The notes under the pieces are model-generated. The model saw only the letters and a program-made list of their open reading frames with translations. It was not told the DNA's origin and searched no databases. 43,526 nucleotides of DNA from Clostridia bacterium. GTDB taxonomy: Bacteria > Bacillota > Clostridia > Christensenellales > CAG-138. Positions 8,530 through 16,888 of the stretch are shown here, one piece after another. How positions within the stretch are numbered: position 1 is the first letter of the stretch; the number at the start of each line of letters is the position of its first letter. The position numbers were made by a program, and so were the translations under genes. Location of the stretch: positions 1 to 43,526 of the forward strand of contig JAFWVQ010000001.1 in the NCBI GenBank assembly GCA_017523925.1, written 5' to 3'.

Positions 8530-11325
8530 TCAGTTAGGCCAGATGGACGGCCAGCCGCCCGTGAAGCTCCACGTGGGCAGCCATTGCAGCGCCTGAACGT
8601 AGGTCTTTGCGACGGGGATGCCCGTGATCACCGGATAGAACACGATGAACAGCAGAACAGCAAGGCCGAGCCAGATGAATTTATAATACGGGATGAAATT
8701 CGCCGCCTTTGAAAGCTCGATCCGCTTCTCCTTCGGGATGAAGTGGTACTTATCCTCGTAGTGCTTGAGGACGTACACGCTCGATAGGATGATGAGCGGC
8801 ACCGTTGCGAAATAGTGATATATGAACACACACCTTGAAACGAGCATCCATGGCAGCATGCTCGACGCCATGCACATCAGCAGGAAGAAGATATCGGTGT
8901 TGAGCTTGAACCTGCCGCGCAGCGTCATCAGGACCATGAACAGTGTTCCGGCGAAGCAGACCCACCATACGGCGGGGTTGCCAAAGGAGGAGATGGTGCC
9001 GTACAGGGAGGAATCAGGGTGGTTGTAGCCGGCGTAGAACCACATTGGACGGTTCGAAAGCGGCCACTCATACCAGCTCGACTGGTAGCTGTGGGTGGAG
9101 TCGAGCCCGCTGTGGTAGTTGTACATGTATTCCTGATTGCTCTTAACGCCTTCCCAATATGCCTTGACCTTCTCGCCGAGCGTAAGCACGGAGCCCTCGG
9201 GGATCTCGTCCGCGGCAAGCTCGCCCGCGGCGCGCATCTGCGCGATCTTGGTGTTTTCGGCGTTCTTTGCCCACTCCGCCTTGTAATAGGGGAAATAGGA
9301 GGCAAGGTAGATGGTCACGGGAACGATGATGAAGAACACGACGCACCACAGGCAGGTGACGATCACGCGCTTGTTTATGCCCTTCGCGTTTTCAACGGCG
9401 GGCTCGTTTTTGTCAAGGCCGCTGCGCGAGTTTATCTTCTTCGCCTTGATATAGGTCACGATCAGCTTGATGAAGAACATCGCCGCAAGCGCCGCGCCGG
9501 TGTAGACGCAGATCCACTTGCTTGCGCAGCCTATGCCGAAGAACAGGCCGGAGAGCGCGAGAGGCTTGAGGGTATCCTTCAGGCTGTCCCCAAGGTCCAT
9601 CCTGATGAACTTATACATATAGTAGGTCATGCACAGGTTGAAGAACACGCCGTACACGTCGATCGTGGAGATCCTGGTCTGCGCGAAGTGCATGAAGTCG
9701 AACGCCATAAGACCCGCCGCAAGGAAAGCAAGCCAGCTCCTGCCGAACATGCGCTTGCCGAAGGCGTACATCAGCGGCAGCATCGCCACGCCGAACAGCG
9801 CGCCCATGATGCGCCAGCCGAAGGGGTTCATGCCGAAGATGCTGATGCCGATGGAGATGATTATTTTGCCGAGCGGCGGGTGGGTGGTTTCGTATACCTT
9901 GAGATAATGCTTATGCTCGTAAGCCGTCCTCGCGTGATAGAGCTCATCGAAATACATACCCACCATATAGTTCGGATACTCCGGCACGGTGCTCTGCTCA
10001 TCCACCAGCGCAGCGTCCGCCGCGTTTTCCATGCGGACCGGGAGCAGCTTACCCTCGCTGTCGAAGAATGCGACCTCGTTGAAAACGCCCTCGCCCTTGG
10101 TGATCGTCATGGTGATGGAGCCCGTTTTCATAGGCTTTGCGCTTGCGGGGAAGTCGTTTTTATTCCAGCGGTACATGATGCCGTACTTCTGGCTGATCTC
10201 CGCGCTCTTGCCGTCCTCGCCGGTGAGGGTGAAGCTCGATTCGCCGCCTCCTCCGGTGATGCCGCAGTTCTGCCACATCGAGGCGACCTCGACCTGACCG
10301 TCGAACACGAAGCGAACGCTCGTGCCGTTCTTGCCGCGCCACTCGGTGTCGGGGAAATTCGTTGAGCCGAGGTTGGTCACGGCAAGCACTGCGTATATCG
10401 CCGTCAGCGCGCAGACGAGGATCCAGTCCAGCTTGGTGTAGCGAAGCTTGGTGTCGGTCTTTTTTGGAAGCGGCTCGGGCCTTGTATCGAATATGGAGCG
10501 CGCAAGCTGAGCGGGCGTTTTGATCGCCTTATCGCCCTTTTTCTTATCGGAAACATGCTCCATATGCAGGATGAACCAGATCGCGAGCGGAACGATAACG
10601 TATGCCGATACCGTGAGCGCTCCCATCTTCATCCTTGCGGTGTACTGCTCGATATTGGTGCTTGATTTCGGGTTTTCGGGCTGATTGCCGCCGCTGTCGT
10701 TATTGCCGCCGTTTCCTCCCGAGGCTCTTTCGAAGCTTTGAACGGTGCCGGCATAGGAATCGAGCTTTTCGACGTGGAAGCCGTCGAAATACGCGGAGCC
10801 CTTGCTGACGGCGGAGTAGTTGCCCAGACGGCAGCCGATCGCAAGCTTATTCTGCTTCGCGCCGGTTTTGCCGACGAGCTCAACGAGCGTCCAGTCCGTG
10901 GTGCCGAAAACGGAGTTTGAGTAGCAGGTCTTGTCCTCAAGCCCGATATTCGCGCCTGCGCCGCCGCTGACATCTTCGGTTTTGACGAAGCAGTAGAAGC
11001 GGTAGATCGTGTTCGGCTGCACCGCGACCGTCTGCACGAGATGCGCGTCGTCCTCCTCGGTGTTCATAAGCTTCACGACGTTGCCGCGCACGGCGTCCGC
11101 CACCGTAACGCAGGTGGAGATCGAGGTGTCGTTCAGGTAGGAGGCATAGGTCCAGCCCTCGGGCATCCTGTTGGAGCTGATGGACTCAAAATCGCCGTTT
11201 TTCACCTGTGCGCCTCCGCCTGCGCCCATCAGAAGAACGGTGGACGCGAGCAGCAGCATCAGCATGAATGCGCTCAGGATGCGCGTTGAGAGCTTATCGA
11301 TCGAATTGGTTTTCATATTCTTCAT
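8530..11325 (-). CDS. PMT-family (GT39) protein O-mannosyltransferase-like membrane enzyme with N-terminal carbohydrate-binding-like domain
   Basis: Integral membrane GT-C glycosyltransferase of 931 residues. An N-terminal membrane segment (about residues 15-38) is followed by an extracellular beta-rich region starting VKNGDFESISSNRMPEGW, resembling CBM4/9-like carbohydrate-binding modules (about 45-190). A Gly/Asn-rich linker and the PMT core follow. Diagnostic PMT motifs are FDELYHARTAYE and THPPLGKIIISIGI near residues 470-510, then GWRIMGALFG. About ten further hydrophobic segments run to the C-terminus (WSFTGGWPSIWPN). The start is placed at 11325 (MKNMKTNSIDK), preceded by GAGGAAAATTGCT; longer versions lack a ribosome site. 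It follows a second GT-C enzyme and precedes a GtrA-like flippase, which suggests a lipid-linked sugar to protein glycosylation pathway. Acceptor and sugar are unknown. Confidence 0.88.
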   Translation of the reverse strand: MKNMKTNSIDKLSTRILSAFMLMLLLASTVLLMGAGGGAQVKNGDFESISSNRMPEGWTYASYLNDTSISTCVTVADAVRGNVVKLMNTEEDDAHLVQTVAVQPNTIYRFYCFVKTEDVSGGAGANIGLEDKTCYSNSVFGTTDWTLVELVGKTGAKQNKLAIGCRLGNYSAVSKGSAYFDGFHVEKLDSYAGTVQSFERASGGNGGNNDSGGNQPENPKSSTNIEQYTARMKMGALTVSAYVIVPLAIWFILHMEHVSDKKKGDKAIKTPAQLARSIFDTRPEPLPKKTDTKLRYTKLDWILVCALTAIYAVLAVTNLGSTNFPDTEWRGKNGTSVRFVFDGQVEVASMWQNCGITGGGGESSFTLTGEDGKSAEISQKYGIMYRWNKNDFPASAKPMKTGSITMTITKGEGVFNEVAFFDSEGKLLPVRMENAADAALVDEQSTVPEYPNYMVGMYFDELYHARTAYEHKHYLKVYETTHPPLGKIIISIGISIFGMNPFGWRIMGALFGVAMLPLMYAFGKRMFGRSWLAFLAAGLMAFDFMHFAQTRISTIDVYGVFFNLCMTYYMYKFIRMDLGDSLKDTLKPLALSGLFFGIGCASKWICVYTGAALAAMFFIKLIVTYIKAKKINSRSGLDKNEPAVENAKGINKRVIVTCLWCVVFFIIVPVTIYLASYFPYYKAEWAKNAENTKIAQMRAAGELAADEIPEGSVLTLGEKVKAYWEGVKSNQEYMYNYHSGLDSTHSYQSSWYEWPLSNRPMWFYAGYNHPDSSLYGTISSFGNPAVWWVCFAGTLFMVLMTLRGRFKLNTDIFFLLMCMASSMLPWMLVSRCVFIYHYFATVPLIILSSVYVLKHYEDKYHFIPKEKRIELSKAANFIPYYKFIWLGLAVLLFIVFYPVITGIPVAKTYVQALQWLPTWSFTGGWPSIWPN

Positions 11326-11356
11326 AGCAATTTTCCTCGCAGTAGATATCCGGCGC

Positions 11357-12859
11357 TTATTTCGCGGGCTTGGAGCGGGCCGCCTTTGCCGCGGGCTTTG
11401 CAAGCAGCTCCTCCTCGGCAAGCTCGCCGTCGAACACGTCGCCCGCTGTTCTGCCCTTTATCATGATGAACACGCAGAGCACCGTGAACGCGATGAACAG
11501 CAGCACGTTTGCAAGCGAGCACCAGAACACGATGCGGTCGTCCCAATAGAGGTTGAACTCATGGTATTTGCTGTAATAGAACGCTGCAAGGCAGTTCACC
11601 ATCGCAGTGGCTGTATAGGCGAGCATGGCGTACAGCAGCCTTCTGTCGTGGTAGTAAAGATACGCCATGAACAGCAGCAGGAGCATCGGGAAGAGATAGC
11701 GCTCGTGCATATAGTGGCCGAGCGTGAACAGTGAAACGAACGTGAACGCCGCCGCAAGGTACAGCGCGCCGCGATTCTTCTTTCTTCCGAACCAGTAGAG
11801 CACGCCGCCGCCCGCGACCGAGATCACCATGCCGATGGTGCCGAGCACCCCGAGGATGGGCTCGCTCTCAAGCCGCGTCCAGTTCTTGCCGAACAGGGTG
11901 AAGATATTGTACGCATTTACGGAGGCGAACTTGTAGGATGTGGCGGTTCCGAGATACTTGTCCCAAATAAGCTTGAAGAGCGGGAGCTCCTTGGAGGCGA
12001 AGGGTATCGCGGCGATGATTATGAGCGCGAACGCCGCAGCGACCGCGATGGCGGTCTTGCCGATGCGCGTTTTTATGTCATCCTTGCATTCCTCGCCGTA
12101 ATGCTTGAAGAAATCCGGATCGAAGATATACATGAAATACGCAAGCGCCATCAGCGGGCCGACCATCAGCGCCTGCGGCTTCATGAGGATCGCAAAGCCG
12201 TAGATAACGCCGCCGAGGATGGGCTTATTCGCATTGAGCGCGAGCATGGCAAGCACGATCAGCACGGTCAGGATCTGATCGATCTGGCCCCATCCGCCCG
12301 AGATATAGAGCATAACGGGGTTGAACGCCACGAGCGCGGCAAGAAGGAACGCGGGCGCAAAGCGCAGGCGCTTTATCGCAAGCCTGTACACAAGATACGC
12401 CGCAGCAAGGTCCGCGATTATCGACGGCAGCTTGATAAACGCAACGTACACAAGATCGTAGTTGCCGAACTGATCGTACACCCCATGCCCGAGCGCTCTT
12501 GCGATGGAGGACATCAGGCCGAGCACGTACATATATCCCGGAGGATAATCCGGCATTCCCGAGGTGGGGCTGTAGAAATTCCGGAAACCGCCGCTTGCAA
12601 GGTTGTTGCCCCAGATCGTGAAGCAGTTTATATCGGTTTTATGCCCCTCAAGATAGCATGAGAGCGCGATGCGCACCGCAAACGCGGCAAAAAGGAGCCA
12701 TCCGATCAGAAAGCCGTTGCGGTCGGAACCGTCATCCGAAGCAAGCTTCAGCGCATTCTTCTTTTTGAAGGAAGAATAGCAGAGAAACAGCACAAGATAA
12801 GCCGCCATCGAAAGAAAAGAGACGGTCAAAATATGCTGGGTCGGGAATATTTTGTTCAA
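11357..12859 (-). CDS. GT-C family integral membrane glycosyltransferase (Gpi18-like mannosyltransferase)
   Basis: Polytopic membrane protein of about 500 residues with roughly a dozen hydrophobic segments. The luminal-loop motif GHKTDINCFTIWGNNLA followed by DYPPGYMYVLGLMSSIA resembles bacterial enzymes related to Gpi18-like mannosyltransferases (a D in the first outer loop and a YPPG motif). KPQALMVGPL in the middle is also typical. The C-terminus is a charged Lys/Ala-rich cytoplasmic tail. The start is uncertain: I favour TTG at 12859 (AAGGAAATGCAGCC precedes it), whereas an ATG at 12940 has no ribosome site and overlaps promoter-like sequence. It is the first gene of the minus-strand glycosylation operon. 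Confidence 0.8.
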   Translation of the reverse strand: MNKIFPTQHILTVSFLSMAAYLVLFLCYSSFKKKNALKLASDDGSDRNGFLIGWLLFAAFAVRIALSCYLEGHKTDINCFTIWGNNLASGGFRNFYSPTSGMPDYPPGYMYVLGLMSSIARALGHGVYDQFGNYDLVYVAFIKLPSIIADLAAAYLVYRLAIKRLRFAPAFLLAALVAFNPVMLYISGGWGQIDQILTVLIVLAMLALNANKPILGGVIYGFAILMKPQALMVGPLMALAYFMYIFDPDFFKHYGEECKDDIKTRIGKTAIAVAAAFALIIIAAIPFASKELPLFKLIWDKYLGTATSYKFASVNAYNIFTLFGKNWTRLESEPILGVLGTIGMVISVAGGGVLYWFGRKKNRGALYLAAAFTFVSLFTLGHYMHERYLFPMLLLLFMAYLYYHDRRLLYAMLAYTATAMVNCLAAFYYSKYHEFNLYWDDRIVFWCSLANVLLFIAFTVLCVFIMIKGRTAGDVFDGELAEEELLAKPAAKAARSKPAK

Positions 12860-13104
12860 GGCTGCATTTCCTTTCCGTGTATGATTTCCCGCAAAATCGC
12901 ACGGGATAGCATATGTTTTCGGCACGCTATAACGCACCATTATATCTATTTTACCATATTGCGGAGAAAAAATGAAGTGCTTTCGCTTAAAATCCCGTTT
13001 CCGCGCCCCATCCCGCGCGCCGTTTTGCCCGAATGCGGCCGAACGCTTCCGGCAATTTCAGAGCCGCCATCTGAAAAAGCAAGGCTTATTTGGGTATGAA
13101 AAGC

Positions 13105-13132
13105 TTGAATTTCAGCGAAAATATGGTATAAT
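13105..13132 (+). promoter_or_regulatory. Probable sigma-A promoter for the scaffold/GGGtGRT operon
   Basis: TTGAAT at 13105-13110 and TATAAT at 13127-13132 are separated by 16 bases. The box lies about 70 bases upstream of the scaffold gene start and is the only good match in this divergent intergenic region on the plus strand. Confidence 0.6.
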
Positions 13133-13199
13133 TGCATGATTGAAATATGGAACGCACTTCGGTCGATTCATAAATAACAGTTTCAGAAAGGGCTACCGT

Positions 13200-13892
13200 A
13201 TGGAATATACGCATGAAGTAACAAATATGTGCTGCGTCAAAAAGGGCGCGGTGCATGATCCCGCCCCCATTCCCGAGGAGGGCAAATGGGTCAAGGCAAA
13301 GCAGATCACCGATATAAGCGGCTTTACGCACGGCGTAGGCTGGTGCGCACCCCAGCAGGGCGCATGTAAGCTCACGCTCAACATCAAGGACGGCATCATC
13401 GAGGAGGCGCTGGTGGAGACCATCGGCTGCACCGGCATGACGCATTCCGCCGCCATGGCAGCGGAGATCCTCGCCGGAAAGACCATCCTTGAGGCGCTCA
13501 ATACCGACCTTGTTTGCGACGCGATCAACACCGCTATGCGCGAACTGTTCCTGCAGATCGTTTACGGCAGAAGCCAGAGCGCATTTTCGGAGGGCGGTCT
13601 TGCCGTCGGCGCGGGGCTCGAGGATCTCGGCAAGGGACTTTCGAGCACCATCGGCACCACCTATTCCACCAAGGAAAAGGGACCCCGCTATCTCAACCTC
13701 ACCGAGGGCTACATCACCAGGATCGCGCTCGATGAAAACAACGAGATAATCGGCTACGAGTTCATCAACCTCGGCCAGATGATGGAGCTTATCAAGAAAG
13801 GTACCGCTCCCAACGACGCATACGCCGAGCTTATCAAGCGCTACGGCAGGTTCGACGACGCGGCGAAGATCATCGACCCGCGCAAGGAATGA
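13200..13892 (+). CDS. NifU/IscU-like iron-sulfur cluster assembly scaffold protein
   Basis: Protein of 230 residues with the IscU/NifU-N fold signature. Conserved cysteines are visible in THGVGWCAPQQGACKLTL and ALVETIGCTGMTHSAAMAAEIL, equivalent to the cluster-ligating cysteines of scaffold proteins. The C-terminal half carries YLNLTEGYITRIALDENNEIIGYEFINLG, not part of classical IscU. The ATG at 13200 is preferred over an upstream start because AAAGGG lies 7 bases before it. The stop lies 8 bases before the start of the GGGtGRT gene. The two are commonly adjacent in Clostridia, so they probably act together, but the recipient of any cluster is unknown. Confidence 0.85.
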   Translation: MEYTHEVTNMCCVKKGAVHDPAPIPEEGKWVKAKQITDISGFTHGVGWCAPQQGACKLTLNIKDGIIEEALVETIGCTGMTHSAAMAAEILAGKTILEALNTDLVCDAINTAMRELFLQIVYGRSQSAFSEGGLAVGAGLEDLGKGLSSTIGTTYSTKEKGPRYLNLTEGYITRIALDENNEIIGYEFINLGQMMELIKKGTAPNDAYAELIKRYGRFDDAAKIIDPRKE

Positions 13893-13900
13893 GGTGCAAT

Positions 13901-14905
13901 ATGTTGAATTTTGAAGGATACACCAGGAGAATAGCCCAGATCGACGCCGCTCTTAAAAAGGAAGGCATCGAGTGCCTTGAAGCGGCTGCAAAACTCGTTG
14001 AGGACAAGGGCATAAACGTTCGCGAGATCGTGCACGGCACTCAGCCCATCGCCTTTGAAAACGCGGTTTGGGCATACACCGTCGGCGCGGCGATCGCCAT
14101 AAAGCGCGGCGTAACGAGCGCTGCCAAGGCGGCGGAGTGCATCGGCGAGGGTCTGCAGAGTTTCTGCATCCCCGGCTCGGTTGCGGATCACCGCAAGGTC
14201 GGCCTCGGTCACGGCAATCTCGGCGCTATGCTGCTCAGCGAGGATACCAAATGCTTCTGCTTCCTCGCGGGTCACGAGAGCTTCGCTGCGGCGGAGGGCG
14301 CGATCAAGATCGCGATGAAGGCGGACCGCGTTCGCAAGGAGCCCCTGCGCGTTGTTCTGAACGGTCTTGGCAAGGATGCGGCATACATCATCGCCCGTAT
14401 AAACGGCTTCACCTTCGTTGAAACCGAGCTTGACCGCTTCAGCGGCGAGCTCAAGATCCTCAGCGAAAAGGCGTTCAGCACCGGCGATAAAAGCAAGGTT
14501 CGCTGCTACGGCGCGGACGACGTTACCGAGGGCGTTGCGATCATGCAGAAGGAAAACGTTGACGTTTCCATCACCGGCAACTCCACCAACCCCACCCGCT
14601 TCCAGCACCCCGTTGCCGGCACCTATAAAAAATACTGCGTGGAGAACGGCAAGAAGTATTTCTCCGTTGCATCCGGCGGCGGCACGGGCAGAACGCTCCA
14701 CCCCGACAACATGGCGGCCGGCCCCGCAAGCTACGGCATGACCGACACCATGGGCAGGATGCACTCCGACGCGCAGTTCGCGGGCTCGAGCTCCGTTCCC
14801 GCGCACGTTGAGATGATGGGTCTTATCGGCATGGGCAACAACCCGATGGTCGGCGCTACCGTCGCCGTTGCCGTTGCGGTCGAGGAAGCCATGAAGAAGG
14901 CTTAA
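13901..14905 (+). CDS. GGGtGRT family protein of unknown function
   Basis: Protein of 334 residues named for its signature motif, seen here as SGGGTGRTLHPDNMAAGP around residue 265. Further conserved stretches are GSVADHRKVGLGHGNLGAMLL near residue 95, FLAGHESFAAAEGAIKIA and GLIGMGNNPMVGATVAVAVA at the C-terminus. No signal peptide or membrane segment is visible, so it should be cytoplasmic. The start at 13901 follows GAGGTG; an alternative ATG at 13889 overlaps the upstream stop. It is co-transcribed with the scaffold gene. The biochemical role is not established; a link to iron-sulfur metabolism is inferred from the neighbour alone. Confidence 0.85.
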   Translation: MLNFEGYTRRIAQIDAALKKEGIECLEAAAKLVEDKGINVREIVHGTQPIAFENAVWAYTVGAAIAIKRGVTSAAKAAECIGEGLQSFCIPGSVADHRKVGLGHGNLGAMLLSEDTKCFCFLAGHESFAAAEGAIKIAMKADRVRKEPLRVVLNGLGKDAAYIIARINGFTFVETELDRFSGELKILSEKAFSTGDKSKVRCYGADDVTEGVAIMQKENVDVSITGNSTNPTRFQHPVAGTYKKYCVENGKKYFSVASGGGTGRTLHPDNMAAGPASYGMTDTMGRMHSDAQFAGSSSVPAHVEMMGLIGMGNNPMVGATVAVAVAVEEAMKKA

Positions 14906-14944
14906 GCGCGATACGAAGCGGTATAGAAAAGCAGCTTACGAATG

Positions 14945-14993
14945 GGAGGCTGCTGCACAAGCAAGCAAATTGCGTGCAGCAGTCTCTTTTCTT
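14945..14993 (+). terminator. Rho-independent terminator of the scaffold/GGGtGRT operon
   Basis: GCTGCTGCAC pairs with GTGCAGCAG(T) across a loop of about 15 bases and is followed by CTCTTTTCTTT. It lies 40 bases after the GGGtGRT stop codon. Confidence 0.8.
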
Positions 14994-15282
14994 TCGCGGC
15001 ATCTGAGATAAAGCAAAGCATCCTGCAACAGTTTTTGCAAGCCAAGCAGGTTTCCCATTAACATATTATTCCTTATTCGATCAACTGAAAAATCACATGT
15101 GATTCGGCCCGGGGTTTCAAGAAAAATATGAATGAACAATAAAGGCTGCAAGCGCCGGTTTTCGGACTTCAAGCTTATCCTAAGCGGCTCTCCGCTTTCA
15201 AAGCACGCTCGAGCCGACTTCGTATTTCTGCCTTATTCGTGCATTTTTCTGATAAGACGATCGGTTTGTCGTTAAATAATGA

Positions 15283-15311
15283 TTGCGTGAAAGCGGATCA
15301 TGTGGTAAAAT
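15283..15311 (+). promoter_or_regulatory. Probable promoter of the dockerin gene
   Basis: TTGCGT at 15283-15288, a 17-base spacer and TAAAAT at 15306-15311 lie 25 bases upstream of the dockerin gene start, whose ribosome site is GGGAGG. Confidence 0.5.
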
Positions 15312-15335
15312 TCAAGAAAAAAACGGGAGGCTATT

Positions 15336-16466
15336 ATGAAAAGAAACCTTCGGATACTTGCGAGCCTGATCCTTGCGCTCGCGTTTGTCTGCGTGTCGCT
15401 TCCGCTTGCTTCGGTGCAGGCGCGCCAATCGGAAGCCGGCTTGCCGAAGCTCGATGCGGAATGCGCTGCGGAAGCAGATCGGCTCAAATCGGGCGCAGAG
15501 CCTGCGGACGGCACGCTCACTCTGAACCCGACTTCGATGACCGTTCCGGTTTTCAGCGGCTATTTCGGCGTGCGTATCCATGCGTATATAGACGGCGTGG
15601 AGCAGTCGCCGTTCGACATCACCTGGTCGAGCTCCAGCTCCTACGTTGCCTCCGTGGATAACGTTGGCTGCGTTTACGCTTCATCCACCGGCACCGCGAC
15701 CATAACCGCCCGCGCGCAGAACGGCAGGACCGCCACCTGCACCGTGACGGTCGTTTCGAACGCGAGCTTTACCAAAGTCAACCAGCTAAACTATACCCAT
15801 ATCAGCCAGCTTTCGTATGTGAACAATCAGGTCAGCATCGGCGCCCTCTACGGCGGCGAACCCGTTATTCTCAGAAGGTTCAGGCTGAGATCGGGCGAAA
15901 AGATCGACAACCCCGGCAACAATCCGAACGCCAACAACGGCTGGGCCTTTTCATACGCAACGGGCTTCAGCTTCACAGCGCAGGCGGGGCGTGACTACAC
16001 CATCCAAACGGAAGCCTATGCAGGGCAGCAGGATCACGATGTGGAGGTGTTCCTCTCCGTCTACAACAGCAATTTCGACCTTGTTTCCTATGCGTACAGC
16101 GTACATACGGGCGAGTATCCGACGCTGAACATCCGCCCCACAAGCAGCGGCACTTGGTACGTTGTGCTGACGCCCGTCAACCTTTCGAACCAATGGGGCA
16201 ACGGCTACGTTAAGTTCAAGCTGATCGACCCCACCTCGCCCCCGCCGCCGGACGGAATGCTGGGCGACGTGGATCATAACGGCACGATCAATATAGCGGA
16301 CGCGGTGCTCGTGCTTCGCCATGCGCTCGGGCTCTATCTGATACCGAGCGAGGATCTGATCTGGGCCGACGTCACCGGCGAGGGCGATATCAACGTTGCG
16401 GACGCGCTGACGATACTGCGCTATGCGATGGGATTGATAAATTCATTCAGTATTGACCGCTGTTAG
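15336..16466 (+). CDS. Secreted Big2-domain protein with C-terminal type I dockerin
   Basis: Protein of 376 residues. The signal peptide covers about residues 1-30 (basic MKRN, hydrophobic core ILALAFVCVSLPLAS, cut after VQA). A Big2-like domain follows at about 58-140 (LTLNPTSMTVPVFSG, WSSSSSYVASVDN, STGTATITARA). A beta-rich region (about 145-300) resembles pre-peptidase-type domains. A Pro-rich linker leads to a type I dockerin at about 308-370, with two calcium-binding repeats, GDVDHNGTINIADAVLVLRH and ADVTGEGDINVADALTILRY. Dockerins anchor proteins to cohesins in cellulosome-like complexes. No catalytic domain is visible, so it may bind or act structurally. Strong GGGAGG ribosome site; promoter and terminator flank it, so it is a single-gene unit. 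Confidence 0.88.
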   Translation: MKRNLRILASLILALAFVCVSLPLASVQARQSEAGLPKLDAECAAEADRLKSGAEPADGTLTLNPTSMTVPVFSGYFGVRIHAYIDGVEQSPFDITWSSSSSYVASVDNVGCVYASSTGTATITARAQNGRTATCTVTVVSNASFTKVNQLNYTHISQLSYVNNQVSIGALYGGEPVILRRFRLRSGEKIDNPGNNPNANNGWAFSYATGFSFTAQAGRDYTIQTEAYAGQQDHDVEVFLSVYNSNFDLVSYAYSVHTGEYPTLNIRPTSSGTWYVVLTPVNLSNQWGNGYVKFKLIDPTSPPPPDGMLGDVDHNGTINIADAVLVLRHALGLYLIPSEDLIWADVTGEGDINVADALTILRYAMGLINSFSIDRC

Positions 16467-16504
16467 CGCGGAGTAGACATCTCCAAAGGAATATTTCATT
16501 AAAT

Positions 16505-16542
16505 AACGCTCCGTTTGTTCGCGGACAAACGGGGCGTTGTTT
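16505..16542 (+). terminator. Terminator of the dockerin gene
   Basis: AACGC(t)CCGTTTGT pairs with ACAAACGG(g)GCGTT around the loop TCGCGG, followed by GTTTG. It lies about 40 bases after the dockerin stop. Confidence 0.75.
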
Positions 16543-16577
16543 GATATGAAGATCATATCGAATGTGCGTAACAAAAA

Positions 16578-16609
16578 GTCGTCGCGCGCTGAGCAAAGTC
16601 CGCGACGAC
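16578..16609 (-). terminator. Minus-strand hairpin, probably the original tRNA-Arg terminator, now displaced
   Basis: On the minus strand GTCGTCGCG and CGCGACGAC form a 9-bp stem followed by TTTTTG. It lies directly after the second copy of the tRNA-Arg 3' end (16614-16634), about 190 bases from the intact tRNA. This position is what one expects if an element inserted into the tRNA 3' end and pushed the old end and its terminator away. Confidence 0.6.
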
Positions 16610-16613
16610 GTGG

Positions 16614-16634
16614 TGGCGTACCTGCCGAGATTCG
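16614..16634 (-). repeat. Second copy of the tRNA-Arg 3' end (att-like direct repeat)
   Basis: This 21-nt stretch is identical to 16799-16819, the tRNA-Arg sequence from C56 in the T-loop through the CCA end. Upstream of C56 the two copies differ. Such tRNA 3'-end duplications mark the two ends of DNA inserted by tRNA-targeting site-specific recombinases. Confidence 0.8.
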
Positions 16635-16798
16635 CTTTTTCGCTCATCGGCAGATTTGCTTGCTAAAATCGCTGCGCAAATCGCCTGAGCCGAAAAAGAC
16701 GGCCGCTGAAACGCGTCACAGGCGCGTTTCTCTTTAGCGGCTTCGAATCTCTTTGAACAACAGGCAAAAATCGAGAGGGCCGATGCCCTCTCGATTTT
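16635..16798 (-). mobile_element. Small tRNA-Arg-linked structured module (putative non-autonomous integrative element)
   Basis: Between the two 21-nt tRNA-Arg copies lie, in minus-strand order: a terminator hairpin (16766-16799), the motif TGTTGTTCAAAG (16741-16762 region), a two-tier hairpin with loop CCTGTGA (16702-16741), and a long hairpin with arms TGAGCCGAAAAAG / CTTTTTCGCTCA at 16686-16698 and 16635-16646. The same order of elements follows tRNA-Leu at 18177-18344. There is no ORF. A common mobile family is inferred; a structured RNA is the alternative. Confidence 0.5.
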
Positions 16799-16799
16799 T
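16766..16799 (-). terminator. Terminator directly after tRNA-Arg
   Basis: Perfect 15-bp inverted repeat AAAAATCGAGAGGGC / GCCCTCTCGATTTTT with a 4-base loop. It begins at the A of the encoded CCA end. A/T runs on both sides make it a bidirectional intrinsic terminator. Confidence 0.85.
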
Positions 16800-16875
16800 G
16801 GCGTACCTGCCGAGATTCGAACTCGGGACCTTCAGAGTCGGAGTCTGACACTCTATCCAGCTGAGCTACAGGTAC
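16799..16875 (-). tRNA. tRNA-Arg (anticodon CCG), CCA end encoded
   Basis: The minus strand folds into a full cloverleaf. The acceptor stem GTACCTG pairs with CAGGTAC. The D-arm is GCTC...GAGT, the anticodon stem TCAGA/TCTGA with loop CTCCGAC, and the T-arm CCGAG-TTCGAAT-CTCGG. Loop position 33 is T and positions 34-36 read CCG, which decodes CGG. Discriminator G is followed by CCA in the DNA. It carries the 21-nt segment duplicated at 16614-16634. Confidence 0.93.
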
Positions 16876-16888
16876 ATATCAGGTTTTT

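Larger units (their letters stand above)
14906..15335. other. Intergenic region holding a terminator and a promoter
   Basis: No coding sequence is convincing here. The left part holds the terminator of the GGGtGRT operon (14945-14993). The right end holds the promoter of the dockerin gene (15283-15311). The stretch between them (about 15000-15280) shows nothing I can identify. Confidence 0.6.

Noticed and set aside
9019..10365. 448-aa ORF on the plus strand
   Set aside because: It lies opposite the PMT gene; composition and lack of a ribosome site mark it as a shadow frame.
16614..16819. Simple tandem duplication as the explanation for the tRNA-Arg end copy
   Set aside because: The DNA between the copies is not duplicated, the copies begin exactly at C56, and the same layout recurs at an unrelated tRNA.
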